64,000 nt of DNA from Pseudoselenomonas ruminantium (GCA_015058625.1 SVCA01000001.1:372001-436000); one strand, 5' to 3'; counted from the first letter of the stretch, positions 53,242-63,700 are shown. Program-made: numbers and translations. The notes: a model not told the origin generated them from the letters alone.

Positions 53242-54824
53242 ATGGCGTAGAAATTGACCAGCTTGGCATCAATGATGCCGTCAATGCCCTTGACATCTTT
53301 GAGCACGCTTGCCGGAATGTCATGGTCAACGGTCAGCACCATCAGGCTCGTGCCTTCGACTTCCGTCTTGCCCACCTGCATGCCGGAGATGTTGATGCCA
53401 TGCACACCGAGGAATGTACCAATCGTACCGATAACGCCGGGCTTGTTGATATGCGGGCACACGAGAATGCGGGCCTGCGGGTCAACGTCCACACGGAATT
53501 TGTTGATGCGCACAATGCGGGCTTCACTGCCAAAGAGTGTGCCCTGCACCGTGAGGTTCTTGCCGCCGCCAATGTCAGCTTTGACCGTAATGAGGTTGGC
53601 AAAGTCCTCGGCTTCCTTCTTCTTGACTTCCGTCACCTTGATACCGCGTTCTTTAGCAAGACCCGGTGCGTTGACGTAGTTTACATCATTTTCCATAATG
53701 GGATTCAAGAGGCCTTTGATTACGGCCGTGGTCAGCATGCCCGTGTTGACTTCGGTAATCTCGCCGTTGTAGGTAACTTCCACCTTCTTGACGGGAGCTT
53801 CAGCCAAAGATGCCACAGTGCCGCCCAGACGTTCAGCCAGCGTAAGATACGGCGCAATAACCTTCATAACCTGCGGGGAAACCGGCGCCATGTTGACTGC
53901 CGTTGCCACTGGCTCACCCTTGAGGGCTGCGAGAATACCTTCGGATACATCGAGAGATACACCGACCTGCGCTTCTACCGTGGATGCACCCAGATGCGGC
54001 GTCAGCACAATGCCCGGCACACCGACGAGCGGATGATCTTTCCCTACCGGCTCGCTGGTGAATACGTCGATGGCTGCCCCGGCCACAATCCCCTGCTTCA
54101 CGGCTTCAGCCAAATCTTTCTCGACGATAATGCCGCCGCGGGCGCAGTTCACAAGACGCACGCCCTTTTTCATCTTCTTCATCTGTTCCATGCCAATCAT
54201 GCCCTTGGTGTCAGGCGTCAGCGGCATATGCACCGTGATGAAGTCCGACTGCGTAATGACATCGTCGAGCGTGCCGACCGTCACACCCAAATCTTTGGCG
54301 CGGTCTTCATTGATATAGGGGTCATAGGCGATGACATTCATATCGAAGGCCATGGCGCGTTTGGCCACACCAGAACCGATACGGCCCATGCCGATAACGC
54401 CCAGCGTCTTGTTTCTAAGTTCCACGCCCACATACTGCTTGCGATTCCACTCGCCCTTCTGCATGGTTTCATTGGCAATGGGAATATTGCGGGACATAGC
54501 CAGCATCATGGCCATGGTATGTTCCGTAGCGGCGATGGTATTGCCGCCGGGAGAGTTAATAACGATAATGCCCTTGGCCGTAGCTGCCGGAATGTCGATA
54601 TTATCCACGCCAACACCAGCACGGCCGATTATCTTGAGCTTCTCTGCCCGATTGATGACTTCAGCCGTCACCTTAGAGGCAGAGCGCACCATCAATGCAT
54701 CATACTGCGGAATTACTTCCAACAGTTCCTCGGCGGAAATTTTGTCCCGCACATCCACTTCAAACTCCTTCTGCAAAAGCTCAATGCCCTTGGGCGAAAT
54801 GCCATCAGCAGCCAAAACCTTCAT
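53238..54824 (-). CDS. serA: D-3-phosphoglycerate dehydrogenase
   Basis: First enzyme of serine synthesis, oxidising 3-phosphoglycerate with NAD+. The 528-aa length is the long form with an extra domain and a C-terminal ACT domain (from about 455, VDHDIPASVLKDVKGIDGI), which senses serine in related enzymes. Catalytic part: GRAGVGVDNIDI, LGVIGMGRIGSGVAKRAM, NCARGGIIVEKDL and a late HLGAST. The start at 54824 is 8 nt after GGAG; an ATG two codons earlier is too close. A promoter (54861-54889) precedes it. Confidence 0.96.
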   Translation of the reverse strand: MKVLAADGISPKGIELLQKEFEVDVRDKISAEELLEVIPQYDALMVRSASKVTAEVINRAEKLKIIGRAGVGVDNIDIPAATAKGIIVINSPGGNTIAATEHTMAMMLAMSRNIPIANETMQKGEWNRKQYVGVELRNKTLGVIGMGRIGSGVAKRAMAFDMNVIAYDPYINEDRAKDLGVTVGTLDDVITQSDFITVHMPLTPDTKGMIGMEQMKKMKKGVRLVNCARGGIIVEKDLAEAVKQGIVAGAAIDVFTSEPVGKDHPLVGVPGIVLTPHLGASTVEAQVGVSLDVSEGILAALKGEPVATAVNMAPVSPQVMKVIAPYLTLAERLGGTVASLAEAPVKKVEVTYNGEITEVNTGMLTTAVIKGLLNPIMENDVNYVNAPGLAKERGIKVTEVKKKEAEDFANLITVKADIGGGKNLTVQGTLFGSEARIVRINKFRVDVDPQARILVCPHINKPGVIGTIGTFLGVHGINISGMQVGKTEVEGTSLMVLTVDHDIPASVLKDVKGIDGIIDAKLVNFYAI

Positions 54825-54860
54825 GTCCATCGCTCCTTATAATCAAAATAACACTATTCC

Positions 54861-54889
54861 ATTATAGTTTATCCACTTTATATCAGCAA
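54861..54889 (-). promoter_or_regulatory. Promoter of serA
   Basis: Minus strand: -35 TTGCTG (54884-54889), 17-bp spacer, -10 TATAAT (54861-54866). Confidence 0.75.
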
Positions 54890-54959
54890 GTGTATTTTGC
54901 AGAAAAACAAGATTTATTTTTTGTTTTAGTCTTATACTATTAATTTATTCTTTATGTAA

Positions 54960-57143
54960 CTATCCCCTGCCCGCATAATTCAGAGCCACCATGGTGATAT
55001 CATCCGACTGCTCAGCCGCCCCTGCATGACGCTGAACCTCCAGCAGCACATCTTCTATGACTTCCCCCGGCTCCGCCTTGACAGATAGCAGAGACAGTTT
55101 CTTTTCCAGACGTTCCTTGGTAAACATCTGCCCACTCACATTCATGGCCTCTGTCACACCATCTGTATAAAGGAATAGCCGGGTGCCCTTGCCCAGACAC
55201 ATCTTTTTTTCTTCGAAGGGAATTCCTTCCATCATACCCAGGACAGGACTTTTCTTGGTCAGAGGCAAATATGACAGTGTATCTCCTTCCAACAGCAATG
55301 GCGGATTATGACCGCCATTGACATAGGTAAAATCTCCCGTGTTCAGCTCTAAAATGCCTGCAAATACCGTTACAAAAAGTCCCTCTTCATTTTCGGCCGA
55401 CAGCTGGTCATTGGCCAGAGCCACAGCTTCAGCCAAACTGCTTTCCGTCTTGCCCGACAAGATGGAATTTTTGAGCACCGTTTTGGCTACGGCCATGAAC
55501 AGAGCAGCCGATACGCCTTTATCCGACACATCCGCAATGATTACAGCCAGGTGATTCTGGTCAACGTAAAAGAAATCATAGAAATCGCCGCCCACTTCCT
55601 TCGCAGGATACATGGCCGCAGCCAGTTGAAACGCCTCATTTTTTGGCAGTGGGGCCGGCAGCAGACTGATTTGAATTTGAGCTGCCGCCGCCAGCTCTGC
55701 TTCGATGCGGGAAGTTTCAAAGGATATGCGGGCAATTTCATCTTCGTAGCGTTCCAATTCATCCGTCATGCCGTTGAAGCAGGCGGCCAGATGATTGATT
55801 TCATCGCCCTCGGGTATCACTTCCAATTTATGCGAAAAATTCCCCTTAGCAATTTCTTTGGCCGCCTCCATTAACTTGCGCAGCGGGCGGCAGAAGAATT
55901 CCGATGCACGGGCACTTCCATAGGATACCAAGGCTACAGCCAGCATTACACTGATAATCAGCAGCCCTGCGAAAAGCGCCACCATTCGCTGTAACGAGGC
56001 ATTCAATTCATCCATCTTGCCCATCATCCGTCCCTGGGCATCCTTGGCCGCCTTTGTCACCCTGGCTTTCTCCATCAAGGTGCCTACACTCCAAGTCTGC
56101 CTTGGCACAGGTGCATACGAAAGATAATATTCCTCCCCCTCGAAATTCAATTTTCGATAGCCAATATTGCCCTTCACCATACGGCGGGCGGCAAAGGACA
56201 AACTGGTGATATTGCTTTTCTGCAAATCCTGTCCCAAGGGAAAGTCCGCAGTAAATTTCTCTTCTAACTCCTTTAATAGAACTTCGCCGTTGCTCCCCAA
56301 GGCAAAGAAATTAATATTGCCTTCCTCTTCAACCGGCAGAAAGTTGTCAGGTTTGCAATCCACGCCTACCACACCGGCAATACCATTGGCATCATAATAA
56401 GGCGTGACGCAGGGCAGCACCAACTCGCCATCCGTTCCCAGGTAACTCTCGGTATACGCAGGTGACGAATGTTTTAAGCCGCTGCTATACCAATTTCTCT
56501 TTCTGGCATCATACGTATGCCGCCAAGGTTCTTTACTCAGCTGCGAAACAGCATCTGCTTCTTTTTTCGCATCGAAGCGGATAATATAACCATGTTTGGA
56601 GGCCACAAATACGCATTGATAATATTCGCCCAGTTGGGTCATGGTCGTCGCGATATTGGCGACTCTCCGTATTTCCTGCTCCAGTTCCGGCGAAACACCT
56701 TTCTGTACCAGTTCGGGGCTAAAATGGACATAAACCGTCCCCCGCGGGACCTCCTCATAAAGTGCATTGGGAATTGTCTTGGGCGAATACTTGCCGGGTG
56801 CCTGCAGAATGCTGTTCAATTCATCGCAAATATACTGCACATCTGCCTGCACCATCCCCGCTTCATACCCCATTATGCCGGCACGGATTTCCGCTTCCCC
56901 CTCAATCTGTTCCTGCGCCTGCTCCTTGGCAAAATCCGTTGTATAGTAGGAAACGGCGCGTGAGATAATCTCGTCTTTCCCGCTGACCAGGGATTGCATT
57001 TCATAAATGCCATAAAGCATAGGCATTCCCAAAAAGAGAATGCCCAAAGTACCCCCCAATAACATGAGCAGGAAGAGCCGTTTTCTTATGCCCGGCCTCA
57101 TTGTCAACACATCCTTTTCCCACCAGTCTGTCATGATTTTCAC
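54960..57143 (-). CDS. Membrane PP2C (SpoIIE/RsbU-type) serine phosphatase with extracellular sensor
   Basis: A 727-aa partner-switching phosphatase. TM1 at about 20-45, an extracellular sensor of dCache type (about 50-385, with DARKRNWYSSGLKHSSPAYT), TM2 at about 390-415, HAMP, then a short coiled coil and a C-terminal PP2C domain. The PP2C motifs are intact: KEVGGDFYDFFYV, IIADVSDKGVSAALFMA, VNGGHNPPLLL and LFLYTDGVTEAMN. It should dephosphorylate the STAS antagonist when a signal is sensed. The GTG start overlaps the upstream stop (GTGA); an ATG three codons later is an alternative. Confidence 0.9.
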   Translation of the reverse strand: MKIMTDWWEKDVLTMRPGIRKRLFLLMLLGGTLGILFLGMPMLYGIYEMQSLVSGKDEIISRAVSYYTTDFAKEQAQEQIEGEAEIRAGIMGYEAGMVQADVQYICDELNSILQAPGKYSPKTIPNALYEEVPRGTVYVHFSPELVQKGVSPELEQEIRRVANIATTMTQLGEYYQCVFVASKHGYIIRFDAKKEADAVSQLSKEPWRHTYDARKRNWYSSGLKHSSPAYTESYLGTDGELVLPCVTPYYDANGIAGVVGVDCKPDNFLPVEEEGNINFFALGSNGEVLLKELEEKFTADFPLGQDLQKSNITSLSFAARRMVKGNIGYRKLNFEGEEYYLSYAPVPRQTWSVGTLMEKARVTKAAKDAQGRMMGKMDELNASLQRMVALFAGLLIISVMLAVALVSYGSARASEFFCRPLRKLMEAAKEIAKGNFSHKLEVIPEGDEINHLAACFNGMTDELERYEDEIARISFETSRIEAELAAAAQIQISLLPAPLPKNEAFQLAAAMYPAKEVGGDFYDFFYVDQNHLAVIIADVSDKGVSAALFMAVAKTVLKNSILSGKTESSLAEAVALANDQLSAENEEGLFVTVFAGILELNTGDFTYVNGGHNPPLLLEGDTLSYLPLTKKSPVLGMMEGIPFEEKKMCLGKGTRLFLYTDGVTEAMNVSGQMFTKERLEKKLSLLSVKAEPGEVIEDVLLEVQRHAGAAEQSDDITMVALNYAGRG

Positions 57144-59269
57144 CCGTTCCAGCGCAGTACCATCAGGGCAATATCGCCTTCCTGCCCGGACTTCTGCCGA
57201 TAAGATTTCATGGCCGCTTCCATGGTAAGCGTAATATTCTCGGCAGATTCAGCGGCAATCGGCGCCATTGTCTTTTTGAACCATGTCAAATCCAAATGGC
57301 TCCCGTCCGCTCCGCTATGGCTCCATACATTGTCCGTATAGAGGAAAAGTACATTGCCCTGCGCAAGAACCGCCCTGCCTTGCTTCAACTCGCCCACATC
57401 TTCCCGCTTAGCCAGTTCCTCAATATCCTCCCCATGACATAAGAGCGCCGGAGTCGACGAAGTATTGGCATAGGAAAGCTCGCCTGTCCCGGTATCGAGA
57501 ATCCCGACAAAAACATTTACGGATAATTTTTCCACATTTTCCTCCGCCAGCCGTTCCATGGCCTGCTGCAAGGCAGCCGCTGGATTTTTGCCCCGACTCG
57601 TATTCAGGCAATTTCTGAGAATATTCTTCGCCACCGCCATAAAGAGTGCCGCAGGTATGCCCTTCCCCATATCATGGGAACTGCTATCAACACTGGCCAT
57701 GGTCAGAACCAGACGATTTTTGCCCAGATAGTAAAAATCATAAAAATCCCCGCCCACTTCTTTAGCCGGTTCCATGCGCGCAAACAAAGAAAATTTCTCG
57801 CTTTTTGGAAACGCTTTGGGCAGCAGGCCCTTTTGAATGCCAATGGCCACGTCCAGCCCTGCTGCAGCCTGGGCCTTTTTCGCCTGTGCCTCAGAAAGCT
57901 CCTGCATATATACATTCAAATCATCTGTCATGGCATTGAAACTATCCGCCAGTTTCTCGATCTCATCCCCGGTGGAAATATGGATTTTCTCATCAAAATG
58001 ACCACTTGCCACCCGGCGCATACCTTCTGCCAGTTCCGTAAAAGGCCGCGTAAAATTCTTTGCCCAGCGCCAGCTCACCCAAAATAATACCACGAGCAAA
58101 ATGCCCATAGCGCAGAATAAATAAATGCGAATTTTTTCCAGCAAGGGCGCCGCCATTCCCTGCAGTTCCTGCAGTTCCTTTTTCGTCGAAAGGCCAATGA
58201 ACTGCGCATCCGACCGGACTTCCTCCAGCTTCACCAGTTCCCCATAACTCCAGCCTTTATCCCCCACATGGGCATATACGAGATAACAATCTTCCCCGTC
58301 TACCTGCACACGCTTTGAATTATTGTTCCCGGCAATCATATCCTCTGCTGCCTGCGAAAGCGCCTGATTATCCGTTTTCCGCAAGTCAAAGTCGGGACGA
58401 TTCGGTGCAAAGGTTCCCTCTTTTGCGGAGGATAAGACAATCTGCCCTTGGGGATTTATGAGAAAACTGATATTGTCCTCGGTGAGTACCTCTTTTTTTA
58501 TTTCCTTCTGCAAAACAACAGGCGCAATGGAAATGCCCACCACACCGGCAAAACCGTCTGCATCCTCATAAGGCATGACACAGGCCAGCAGTGTCTCGCC
58601 GCCCAGGGACGCGTATATGGGAATAATCTCCGCCACATCTTTGCCCACGGCTTCCTTCCCCAGCTTATACCAATACCTGTCTCTGGTATCATAAGCAGGC
58701 GTAAGAGCCTCCGCAGGCAGAACAATCAATTCATCCGGATTCGACATAAAATCCATGCGCAGGCTCCAGCCGTCCTTGGAACCAATATAGAACAGAATGG
58801 GAGCTGCCTCATAACTTTTGGCCAAGCGATGCATAACATCACCAATATTGGCACTTTGCAAAGCCTTTAGCGAGGGGCTGCCTCCGGAAGCGCCTGCGAG
58901 AAAATACAGCTGCCCGGAGCGCACATTCTCCTGTCGCGGGTCATAGATACGGTATGTGGAAGCTGTGCTGCTCTCCTGCGTAAGATTTGTCATGCTCTTG
59001 GCCAGGATAGCGACATCGCCTTCCAGTTCCTGCATAAATATTTCCACATAATAAGCCTTTTGCAAAATGACAGATTCCATGCGCTTCCGCACTTCGTCTT
59101 CGGCAAAGTTCTCTGCTTCCTGCGTAATATTCCCCGCCAAAGTGACCACCTGACGGTCGAGCAGATTCTCCGCTTCTTTCAGCCCTAGGAAGAACATGCT
59201 CCCCAGCAGCAAGGAAGTGGAAACACCTGCCGCACAAATAAAGAGCAGGGCCTTGCCGTGGATATTCAT
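57140..59269 (-). CDS. Second membrane PP2C-type protein, divergent active site
   Basis: A 709-aa paralogue of the next gene: TM1 (about 7-27), dCache sensor (DTRDRYWYKLGKEAV), TM2 (about 390-412, IYLFCAMGILLVVLFWVSW), HAMP and PP2C domain. Several PP2C motifs differ from the active consensus: IADVSGKG is replaced by TMASVDSSSHDMGKG with extra residues, GHNPP by NTSSTPALL, and YTDGVTEA by YTDNVWSHSG. KEVGGDFYDFYYL is kept. It may have lower activity, another target or a regulatory role. The start at 59269 is chosen over ATG 59275 because GGGG is then 8 nt away. It lies 46 nt after the STAS gene. Confidence 0.85.
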   Translation of the reverse strand: MNIHGKALLFICAAGVSTSLLLGSMFFLGLKEAENLLDRQVVTLAGNITQEAENFAEDEVRKRMESVILQKAYYVEIFMQELEGDVAILAKSMTNLTQESSTASTYRIYDPRQENVRSGQLYFLAGASGGSPSLKALQSANIGDVMHRLAKSYEAAPILFYIGSKDGWSLRMDFMSNPDELIVLPAEALTPAYDTRDRYWYKLGKEAVGKDVAEIIPIYASLGGETLLACVMPYEDADGFAGVVGISIAPVVLQKEIKKEVLTEDNISFLINPQGQIVLSSAKEGTFAPNRPDFDLRKTDNQALSQAAEDMIAGNNNSKRVQVDGEDCYLVYAHVGDKGWSYGELVKLEEVRSDAQFIGLSTKKELQELQGMAAPLLEKIRIYLFCAMGILLVVLFWVSWRWAKNFTRPFTELAEGMRRVASGHFDEKIHISTGDEIEKLADSFNAMTDDLNVYMQELSEAQAKKAQAAAGLDVAIGIQKGLLPKAFPKSEKFSLFARMEPAKEVGGDFYDFYYLGKNRLVLTMASVDSSSHDMGKGIPAALFMAVAKNILRNCLNTSRGKNPAAALQQAMERLAEENVEKLSVNVFVGILDTGTGELSYANTSSTPALLCHGEDIEELAKREDVGELKQGRAVLAQGNVLFLYTDNVWSHSGADGSHLDLTWFKKTMAPIAAESAENITLTMEAAMKSYRQKSGQEGDIALMVLRWNG

Positions 59270-59315
59270 CTTCATCGCCCCTGCCCCCTATCTTTTAATA
59301 GTTTCTGCCCTATGG

Positions 59316-59645
59316 TCAGGCCAATTCATCCAGACTATCATAAACTTTGACCAGCATATCCATATTGGAATCTTCCAGCACTTCTTTCACAAAGCCTTCC
59401 CCGCAGCAAAGGGCAAAATCCTTGCCCTCCGCTTTTGCCTTTTTGGACAGGCGCAGCAAAATCCGAATGCCCGCACTGGAAAGATAATCCATTTCGGAAA
59501 GCTCCAGAACCATTTTGGGGCTTTCCTCCTGAATCTTCTCCCACTCCACACTGACATCAGCAGCGTTCAATCTGTCCAGCCGCCCCTTGGCCTTCACCAC
59601 TACCCAATCGTCCTGTTTGCCCATTTCAAATTCAAGTGTATCCAT
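59316..59645 (-). CDS. STAS-domain anti-sigma factor antagonist (RsbV/SpoIIAA-like)
   Basis: A 109-aa single STAS domain. The conserved phosphorylation region is LSEMDYLSSAGIRILLRL. In partner switching the unphosphorylated form captures an anti-sigma kinase; phosphatases such as the two downstream genes would reactivate it. No anti-sigma kinase or sigma gene is in the window. The start at 59645 is 8 nt after GGAGG; ATG 59651 is too close. A hairpin (59664-59699) sits just before the ribosome site. Confidence 0.88.
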   Translation of the reverse strand: MDTLEFEMGKQDDWVVVKAKGRLDRLNAADVSVEWEKIQEESPKMVLELSEMDYLSSAGIRILLRLSKKAKAEGKDFALCCGEGFVKEVLEDSNMDMLVKVYDSLDELA

Positions 59646-59663
59646 CTTCATTTCCTCCGTTCC

Positions 59664-59699
59664 AAAAGCAGAGCCAATTTGCTATTTGGCTCTGCTTTT
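59664..59699 (-). terminator. Hairpin directly before the STAS gene
   Basis: A perfect 14-bp stem (AAAAGCAGAGCCAA with TTGGCTCTGCTTTT) and an 8-nt loop, ending 5 nt before the ribosome site GGAGG. It is either a terminator that blocks read-through from the trp side or a leader element. A possible promoter (-35 TTGAGA 59719-59724, -10 TAAAAA 59696-59701) overlaps it. Confidence 0.55.
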
Positions 59700-59815
59700 T
59701 ATCCTATTCATTTTATTTTCTCAAACTTCCCACACCCATAATTAATAATTTTCTCTTTAATTCGTAAAATTCCTGCTTTTAGGACATCATTCCAGATCCC
59801 TGTACATAAGAAAAA

Positions 59816-59848
59816 CCCGTTGACAAGTCAATTTGACATGTCAACGGG
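59816..59848 (-). terminator. Terminator of the trp operon built from two palindrome units
   Basis: Stem CCCGTTGACA/TGTCAACGGG with inner GTCAA/TTGAC pairing; the units are 59820-59831 and 59833-59844, both exact. On the minus strand it is followed by TTTTTCTTATG. Confidence 0.85.
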
Positions 59849-59862
59849 CAGCTCAGCCTAGC

Positions 59863-59893
59863 CAGAAGATAGAATCCCAGTGTGATTCTATCT
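59863..59893 (-). terminator. Hairpin between trpA and its terminator
   Basis: A stem AAGATAGAATC/GATTCTATCTT with a 9-nt loop, 20 nt after the trpA stop. It lacks a T-run; it may protect the mRNA 3' end or help termination. Confidence 0.5.
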
Positions 59894-59912
59894 TTTAGCT
59901 ACCATTTTGAAC

Positions 59913-60686
59913 TTACAGCAAATTCCGCGGATGCATAGACTTCACATAAGCCCCCACATACTCCGGTGCATCCTTCCCGTATTTTTCGAGCAGCTTCACA
60001 ATCGCCGACCCCACAATCACGCCATCGGCAATCTGTGCCATGCGTTTGGACTGGTCAGGATTGGCGATACCAAAGCCAATGGCACAGGGCACATCCGTCA
60101 CCTTGCGGATTTCCTCGACCATTTCCGTCAGATTCGTGGTGATTTCCTTGCGCACACCGGTAACACCCAAACTGCTGACCACATAGATAAAGCCCGTTGC
60201 TTCCTTGGCAATCATGGCGATGCGCTCATGGGACGTCGGCGCAATCATGGAAATCAAATCCACGCCGTACTTTTCGCTTAGTGCTGAGAATTCCTCTTTT
60301 TCCTCATAAGGCAAATCCGGCAGGATAAGTCCATCAATGCCCACCTCCTGACATTTGACGAAGAAATCCTCCCCGCCATAGGAGAACACCACATTGGCAT
60401 AGGTCATAAAGACCAGCGGAATCGTAACTTCCTGCCGCAGTTCCTTAACCATCTTGAAAATCTTGTTGGTATTGACGCCATTTTTTAACGCTCCTAATGT
60501 GGAACGCTGAATCACCGGCCCTTCGGCAGTCGGGTCAGAGAAGGGAATCCCCAGTTCGATAAGGTCAGCGCCATTATCCACAGCCGCCTTAATCGCGGCC
60601 TTGCTCGTTTCCATATCGGGAAAACCGCAGGTAAAAAAGGGTATAAAGGCTTTGCCGTTTTTGAATGCATTTGCAATATTACTCAT
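59913..60686 (-). CDS. trpA: Tryptophan synthase alpha chain
   Basis: Splits indole-3-glycerol phosphate and passes indole to the beta chain. The 257-aa protein starts [19 protein letters not shown]. The start at 60686 follows GGAGG and overlaps trpB by 8 nt; 12 upstream in-frame codons are ignored. Active-site Glu is E44 in [12 protein letters not shown]. The second acidic residue (Asp60 in E. coli) is Glu here (SDPTAEGP, E55), a conservative change. It is the last gene of trpDCBA. Confidence 0.95.
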   Translation of the reverse strand: MSNIANAFKNGKAFIPFFTCGFPDMETSKAAIKAAVDNGADLIELGIPFSDPTAEGPVIQRSTLGALKNGVNTNKIFKMVKELRQEVTIPLVFMTYANVVFSYGGEDFFVKCQEVGIDGLILPDLPYEEKEEFSALSEKYGVDLISMIAPTSHERIAMIAKEATGFIYVVSSLGVTGVRKEITTNLTEMVEEIRKVTDVPCAIGFGIANPDQSKRMAQIADGVIVGSAIVKLLEKYGKDAPEYVGAYVKSMHPRNLL

Positions 60687-61869
60687 GAATATCCTCCCCC
60701 CGATAGCGGGCAATGGCGGCACAGTCCTTGTCGCCCCGTCCGGATACCGTTACAACGATGATTTTGTCCTTGTCCAGCTGCGGTGCTAGTTTCATGGCAT
60801 GGGCGATGGCATGGGAGGATTCAATCGCCGGGATAATGCCCTCCGTCCGCGAGAGGTATTCAAATGCCTCCACCGCTTCATCATCGGTAATCGCCACATA
60901 CTCTGCCCGCCCGATATCATGCAGGTGGGCATGTTCCGGGCCGACACCGGGATAATCAAGGCCCGCTGAAATGGAATACACCGGTGCAATCTGGCCGTTT
61001 TCATCCTGACAGAAATAAGATTTCATGCCGTGGAAAATTCCCACACGCCCTGTATTGATGGTCGCCGCCGTCTCAAAGGTGTCAATGCCCCGGCCGGCAG
61101 CTTCACAGCCAATCAGCCGTACCTGCTCATCCTCAATAAAGTGATAGAAACTGCCGATGGCATTGGAGCCGCCGCCCACACAGGCCAGTACCGCATCCGG
61201 CAGGCGGCCTTCTTTTTCGAGCATCTGACTTTTGATTTCCTGTGAGATAACCGCCTGAAAGTCGCGGACTATCGTCGGGAACGGGTGCGGCCCCATAACG
61301 GAACCCAAGCAATAATGGGTATCGCTGATGCGGGTCGTCCATTCGCGCATGGCTTCGGATACGGCATCTTTAAGCGTTGCCGTGCCGGAAGTAACCGCTA
61401 CAACCTTGGCACCGAGCAAACGCATACGGTAGACATTGAGCGCCTGCCGCTCCGTGTCCTCCTTGCCCATAAAAACCACGCAATCCATGCCCATAAGTGC
61501 GGCCGCCGTAGCCGTAGCCACACCATGCTGACCGGCGCCGGTTTCGGCAATCAGGCGGGTCTTACCCATCTTCTTGGCCAAGAGTGCCTGCCCCAGCACA
61601 TTATTGATTTTATGGGCGCCGGTATGATTTAAGTCCTCGCGCTTGAGGTAGATTTTCGCCCCGCCCAAGTCGCGGGTCATCTTCTCCGCATAGTAGAGCC
61701 GTGACGGCCGGCCGGCATAGTCATTTAAGAGTTCCGTGAGTTCCTTTTGAAACTGCGGGTCTTTTTTATAGTGGTTATAGGCTTCTTCTAATTCGATAAC
61801 GGCATTCATCAAGGTTTCGGGAATGTACTGCCCGCCATGAATGCCAAATCTCCCCTGAGGATTGGTCAT
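60679..61869 (-). CDS. trpB: Tryptophan synthase beta chain
   Basis: PLP enzyme joining indole and serine to tryptophan; 396 aa. PLP lysine K87 in [10 protein letters not shown], phosphate loop GGGSNAIG, and signature [10 protein letters not shown]. The N-terminal [15 protein letters not shown] is typical TrpB1. The start overlaps the trpC stop by four bases (ATGA). It pairs with trpA directly downstream. Confidence 0.97.
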   Translation of the reverse strand: MTNPQGRFGIHGGQYIPETLMNAVIELEEAYNHYKKDPQFQKELTELLNDYAGRPSRLYYAEKMTRDLGGAKIYLKREDLNHTGAHKINNVLGQALLAKKMGKTRLIAETGAGQHGVATATAAALMGMDCVVFMGKEDTERQALNVYRMRLLGAKVVAVTSGTATLKDAVSEAMREWTTRISDTHYCLGSVMGPHPFPTIVRDFQAVISQEIKSQMLEKEGRLPDAVLACVGGGSNAIGSFYHFIEDEQVRLIGCEAAGRGIDTFETAATINTGRVGIFHGMKSYFCQDENGQIAPVYSISAGLDYPGVGPEHAHLHDIGRAEYVAITDDEAVEAFEYLSRTEGIIPAIESSHAIAHAMKLAPQLDKDKIIVVTVSGRGDKDCAAIARYRGEDIHE

Positions 61870-62672
61870 TGCAAACTCTCCTTTACTCTATCCGCAGCGG
61901 CATAAAACTCCGCTAGTTTTCCATTCTTATCTTCCGCCCGCATCAAGGCTTCTCCCACCAGCACAGCGCTGGCGCCCATCTTCACAGCGGCTTTGACATC
62001 TTCTGCATCCTTGATGCCGCTTTCGGCTACAAAAATAATATCTGCAGGTACCAGCTCACGCAAGTTGGCACTATTATTGAGGTCTACGGAAAAATCCTTG
62101 AGGTTGCGGTTATTGACACCGATTATCCGCGCCCCCGCATTTAAGGCCATCTTGACTTCTGCTTCATCATGGGCTTCCACCAGCGCCGACAGCCCCAGCT
62201 TATCGCAGATGGCCAAGTATTTCCGAATCTGCTCCTCCATAAGCAGGGAGCAAATCAAGAGTACCGCCGCCGCGCCTAAAAGTTTGGCTTCATAAATCAT
62301 ATATTCATCTACGGTGAAATCCTTGCGCAGGCAGGGAATGTTCACCGCCGCCGCAATCTCCCGCAGATAAGCATCACTGCCTAAAAACTCACGTGGCTCC
62401 GTCAATACGGAAATTGCATCAGCGCCAGCAGCCTCGTATTCCTTGGCAATCTGCAAATAGGGAAAGTCCGGCGCAATAAGTCCTTTAGACGGCGAAGCCT
62501 TCTTGCATTCGCAGATAAAGGACAGCTTCTTTTTCCGCAAGGCCTGTTCAAAGGCAAAATCCCCTTTGGGCAACGCCAGCGCTTCCTCACGGATTTGTGC
62601 GAGCGGCTTTTCTGCTTTCGCTGCCTCCACCCGTTCGCGGGCGTAACCTGCTAATCGTTCTAATACATTCAT
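61866..62672 (-). CDS. trpC: Indole-3-glycerol phosphate synthase
   Basis: TIM-barrel enzyme of 268 aa that closes the indole ring. Motifs: [52 protein letters not shown] and VAESGIK. It is the single-domain form: no TrpF domain is attached, and no trpF gene lies between trpC and trpB, where it often sits. It overlaps both neighbours by ATGA. Confidence 0.96.
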   Translation of the reverse strand: MNVLERLAGYARERVEAAKAEKPLAQIREEALALPKGDFAFEQALRKKKLSFICECKKASPSKGLIAPDFPYLQIAKEYEAAGADAISVLTEPREFLGSDAYLREIAAAVNIPCLRKDFTVDEYMIYEAKLLGAAAVLLICSLLMEEQIRKYLAICDKLGLSALVEAHDEAEVKMALNAGARIIGVNNRNLKDFSVDLNNSANLRELVPADIIFVAESGIKDAEDVKAAVKMGASAVLVGEALMRAEDKNGKLAEFYAAADRVKESLQ

Positions 62673-63700
62673 GCCACCGCCTGCGCTTTCTGGCTTACTT
62701 CAATGAGTTTCTCCAATGTTGCCATGGCCTTGCCGGAGTCGATAAGTTCTGCCGCCAGCTTTATGCCCTCCGCCAAAGTCGGTGCTTTGTCGTTAATATA
62801 GAGTGCAGCCCCTGCATTTAAGAGCACCGCATTGCGCTTATGTCCACGCTCGCCCTGCAAAATACTGCGGGTAATTGCAGCGTTTTCTGCGGGCGTACCG
62901 CCCACCAAATCGTCCTTCGTACAGCGTTCCATACCGAAATCTTCCGGTTTAATGGTATAAGCCTTGACCCAGCCATCGCGGATTTCACAGACCGCCGTGG
63001 GCGCTGATAAGGAAATCTCATCCAATTTATCCTTGCCATAGACCACCATGCCCCGCTTTACGCCCAAACTGCTAAGCACATGCGCAAGCGGTGCCACAAG
63101 GTATTCATCATAAACCCCCAAGAGCTGACGGGTCGGACTGCCGGGATTGGTCAGCGGGCCTAAGATATTGAACACCGTCCGCACGCCGAGTTCCTTGCGG
63201 ATAGCACCGACATATTTCATCGAAGTGTGATACTTCTGCGCAAAGAAGAAGCACATGCCCACTTCATCGAGAAGTTTCTTGCACATCTCCGGGCTTTGCT
63301 CGATATTGACGCCCAGCGCCTCCAGACAATCTGCCGTGCCGCATTTGGAGGAAGCTGCCCGATTGCCATGCTTGGCGACTTTTACCCCGCCCGCAGCCGC
63401 CACTAAACTTGCCGTGGTAGAGATATTGAAGCTTTGGGAGTGGTCGCCGCCCGTGCCGACAATATCACAGATATCCATGCCCGTGTCCACCTTCGTCGCA
63501 TGGTCACGCATCGCCGCCGCACAGCCGGCGATTTCTTCCGTGGTTTCCGCCCGCGCACTCTTGGTGGAAAGTGCCGCAAGAAACGCCGCATTCTGCGTAG
63601 GTGAAGTCTTGCCGCTCATAATCTCATTCATCACGGCGTAAGCTTCATCGTAAGTCAAATCCTCTTTGCTGACAATCTTTACAATAGCCTGCTCAATCAT
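62669..63700 (-). CDS. trpD: Anthranilate phosphoribosyltransferase
   Basis: Transfers phosphoribosyl from PRPP to anthranilate; 343 aa. PRPP motif [17 protein letters not shown], then [20 protein letters not shown] and [19 protein letters not shown]. The start at 63700 follows AGGAGG at 7 nt; 31 upstream in-frame codons run into the T-box terminator and are ignored. It is the first gene of the operon after the T-box leader; trpE and trpG are not between leader and trpD. Confidence 0.96.
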   Translation of the reverse strand: MIEQAIVKIVSKEDLTYDEAYAVMNEIMSGKTSPTQNAAFLAALSTKSARAETTEEIAGCAAAMRDHATKVDTGMDICDIVGTGGDHSQSFNISTTASLVAAAGGVKVAKHGNRAASSKCGTADCLEALGVNIEQSPEMCKKLLDEVGMCFFFAQKYHTSMKYVGAIRKELGVRTVFNILGPLTNPGSPTRQLLGVYDEYLVAPLAHVLSSLGVKRGMVVYGKDKLDEISLSAPTAVCEIRDGWVKAYTIKPEDFGMERCTKDDLVGGTPAENAAITRSILQGERGHKRNAVLLNAGAALYINDKAPTLAEGIKLAAELIDSGKAMATLEKLIEVSQKAQAVA

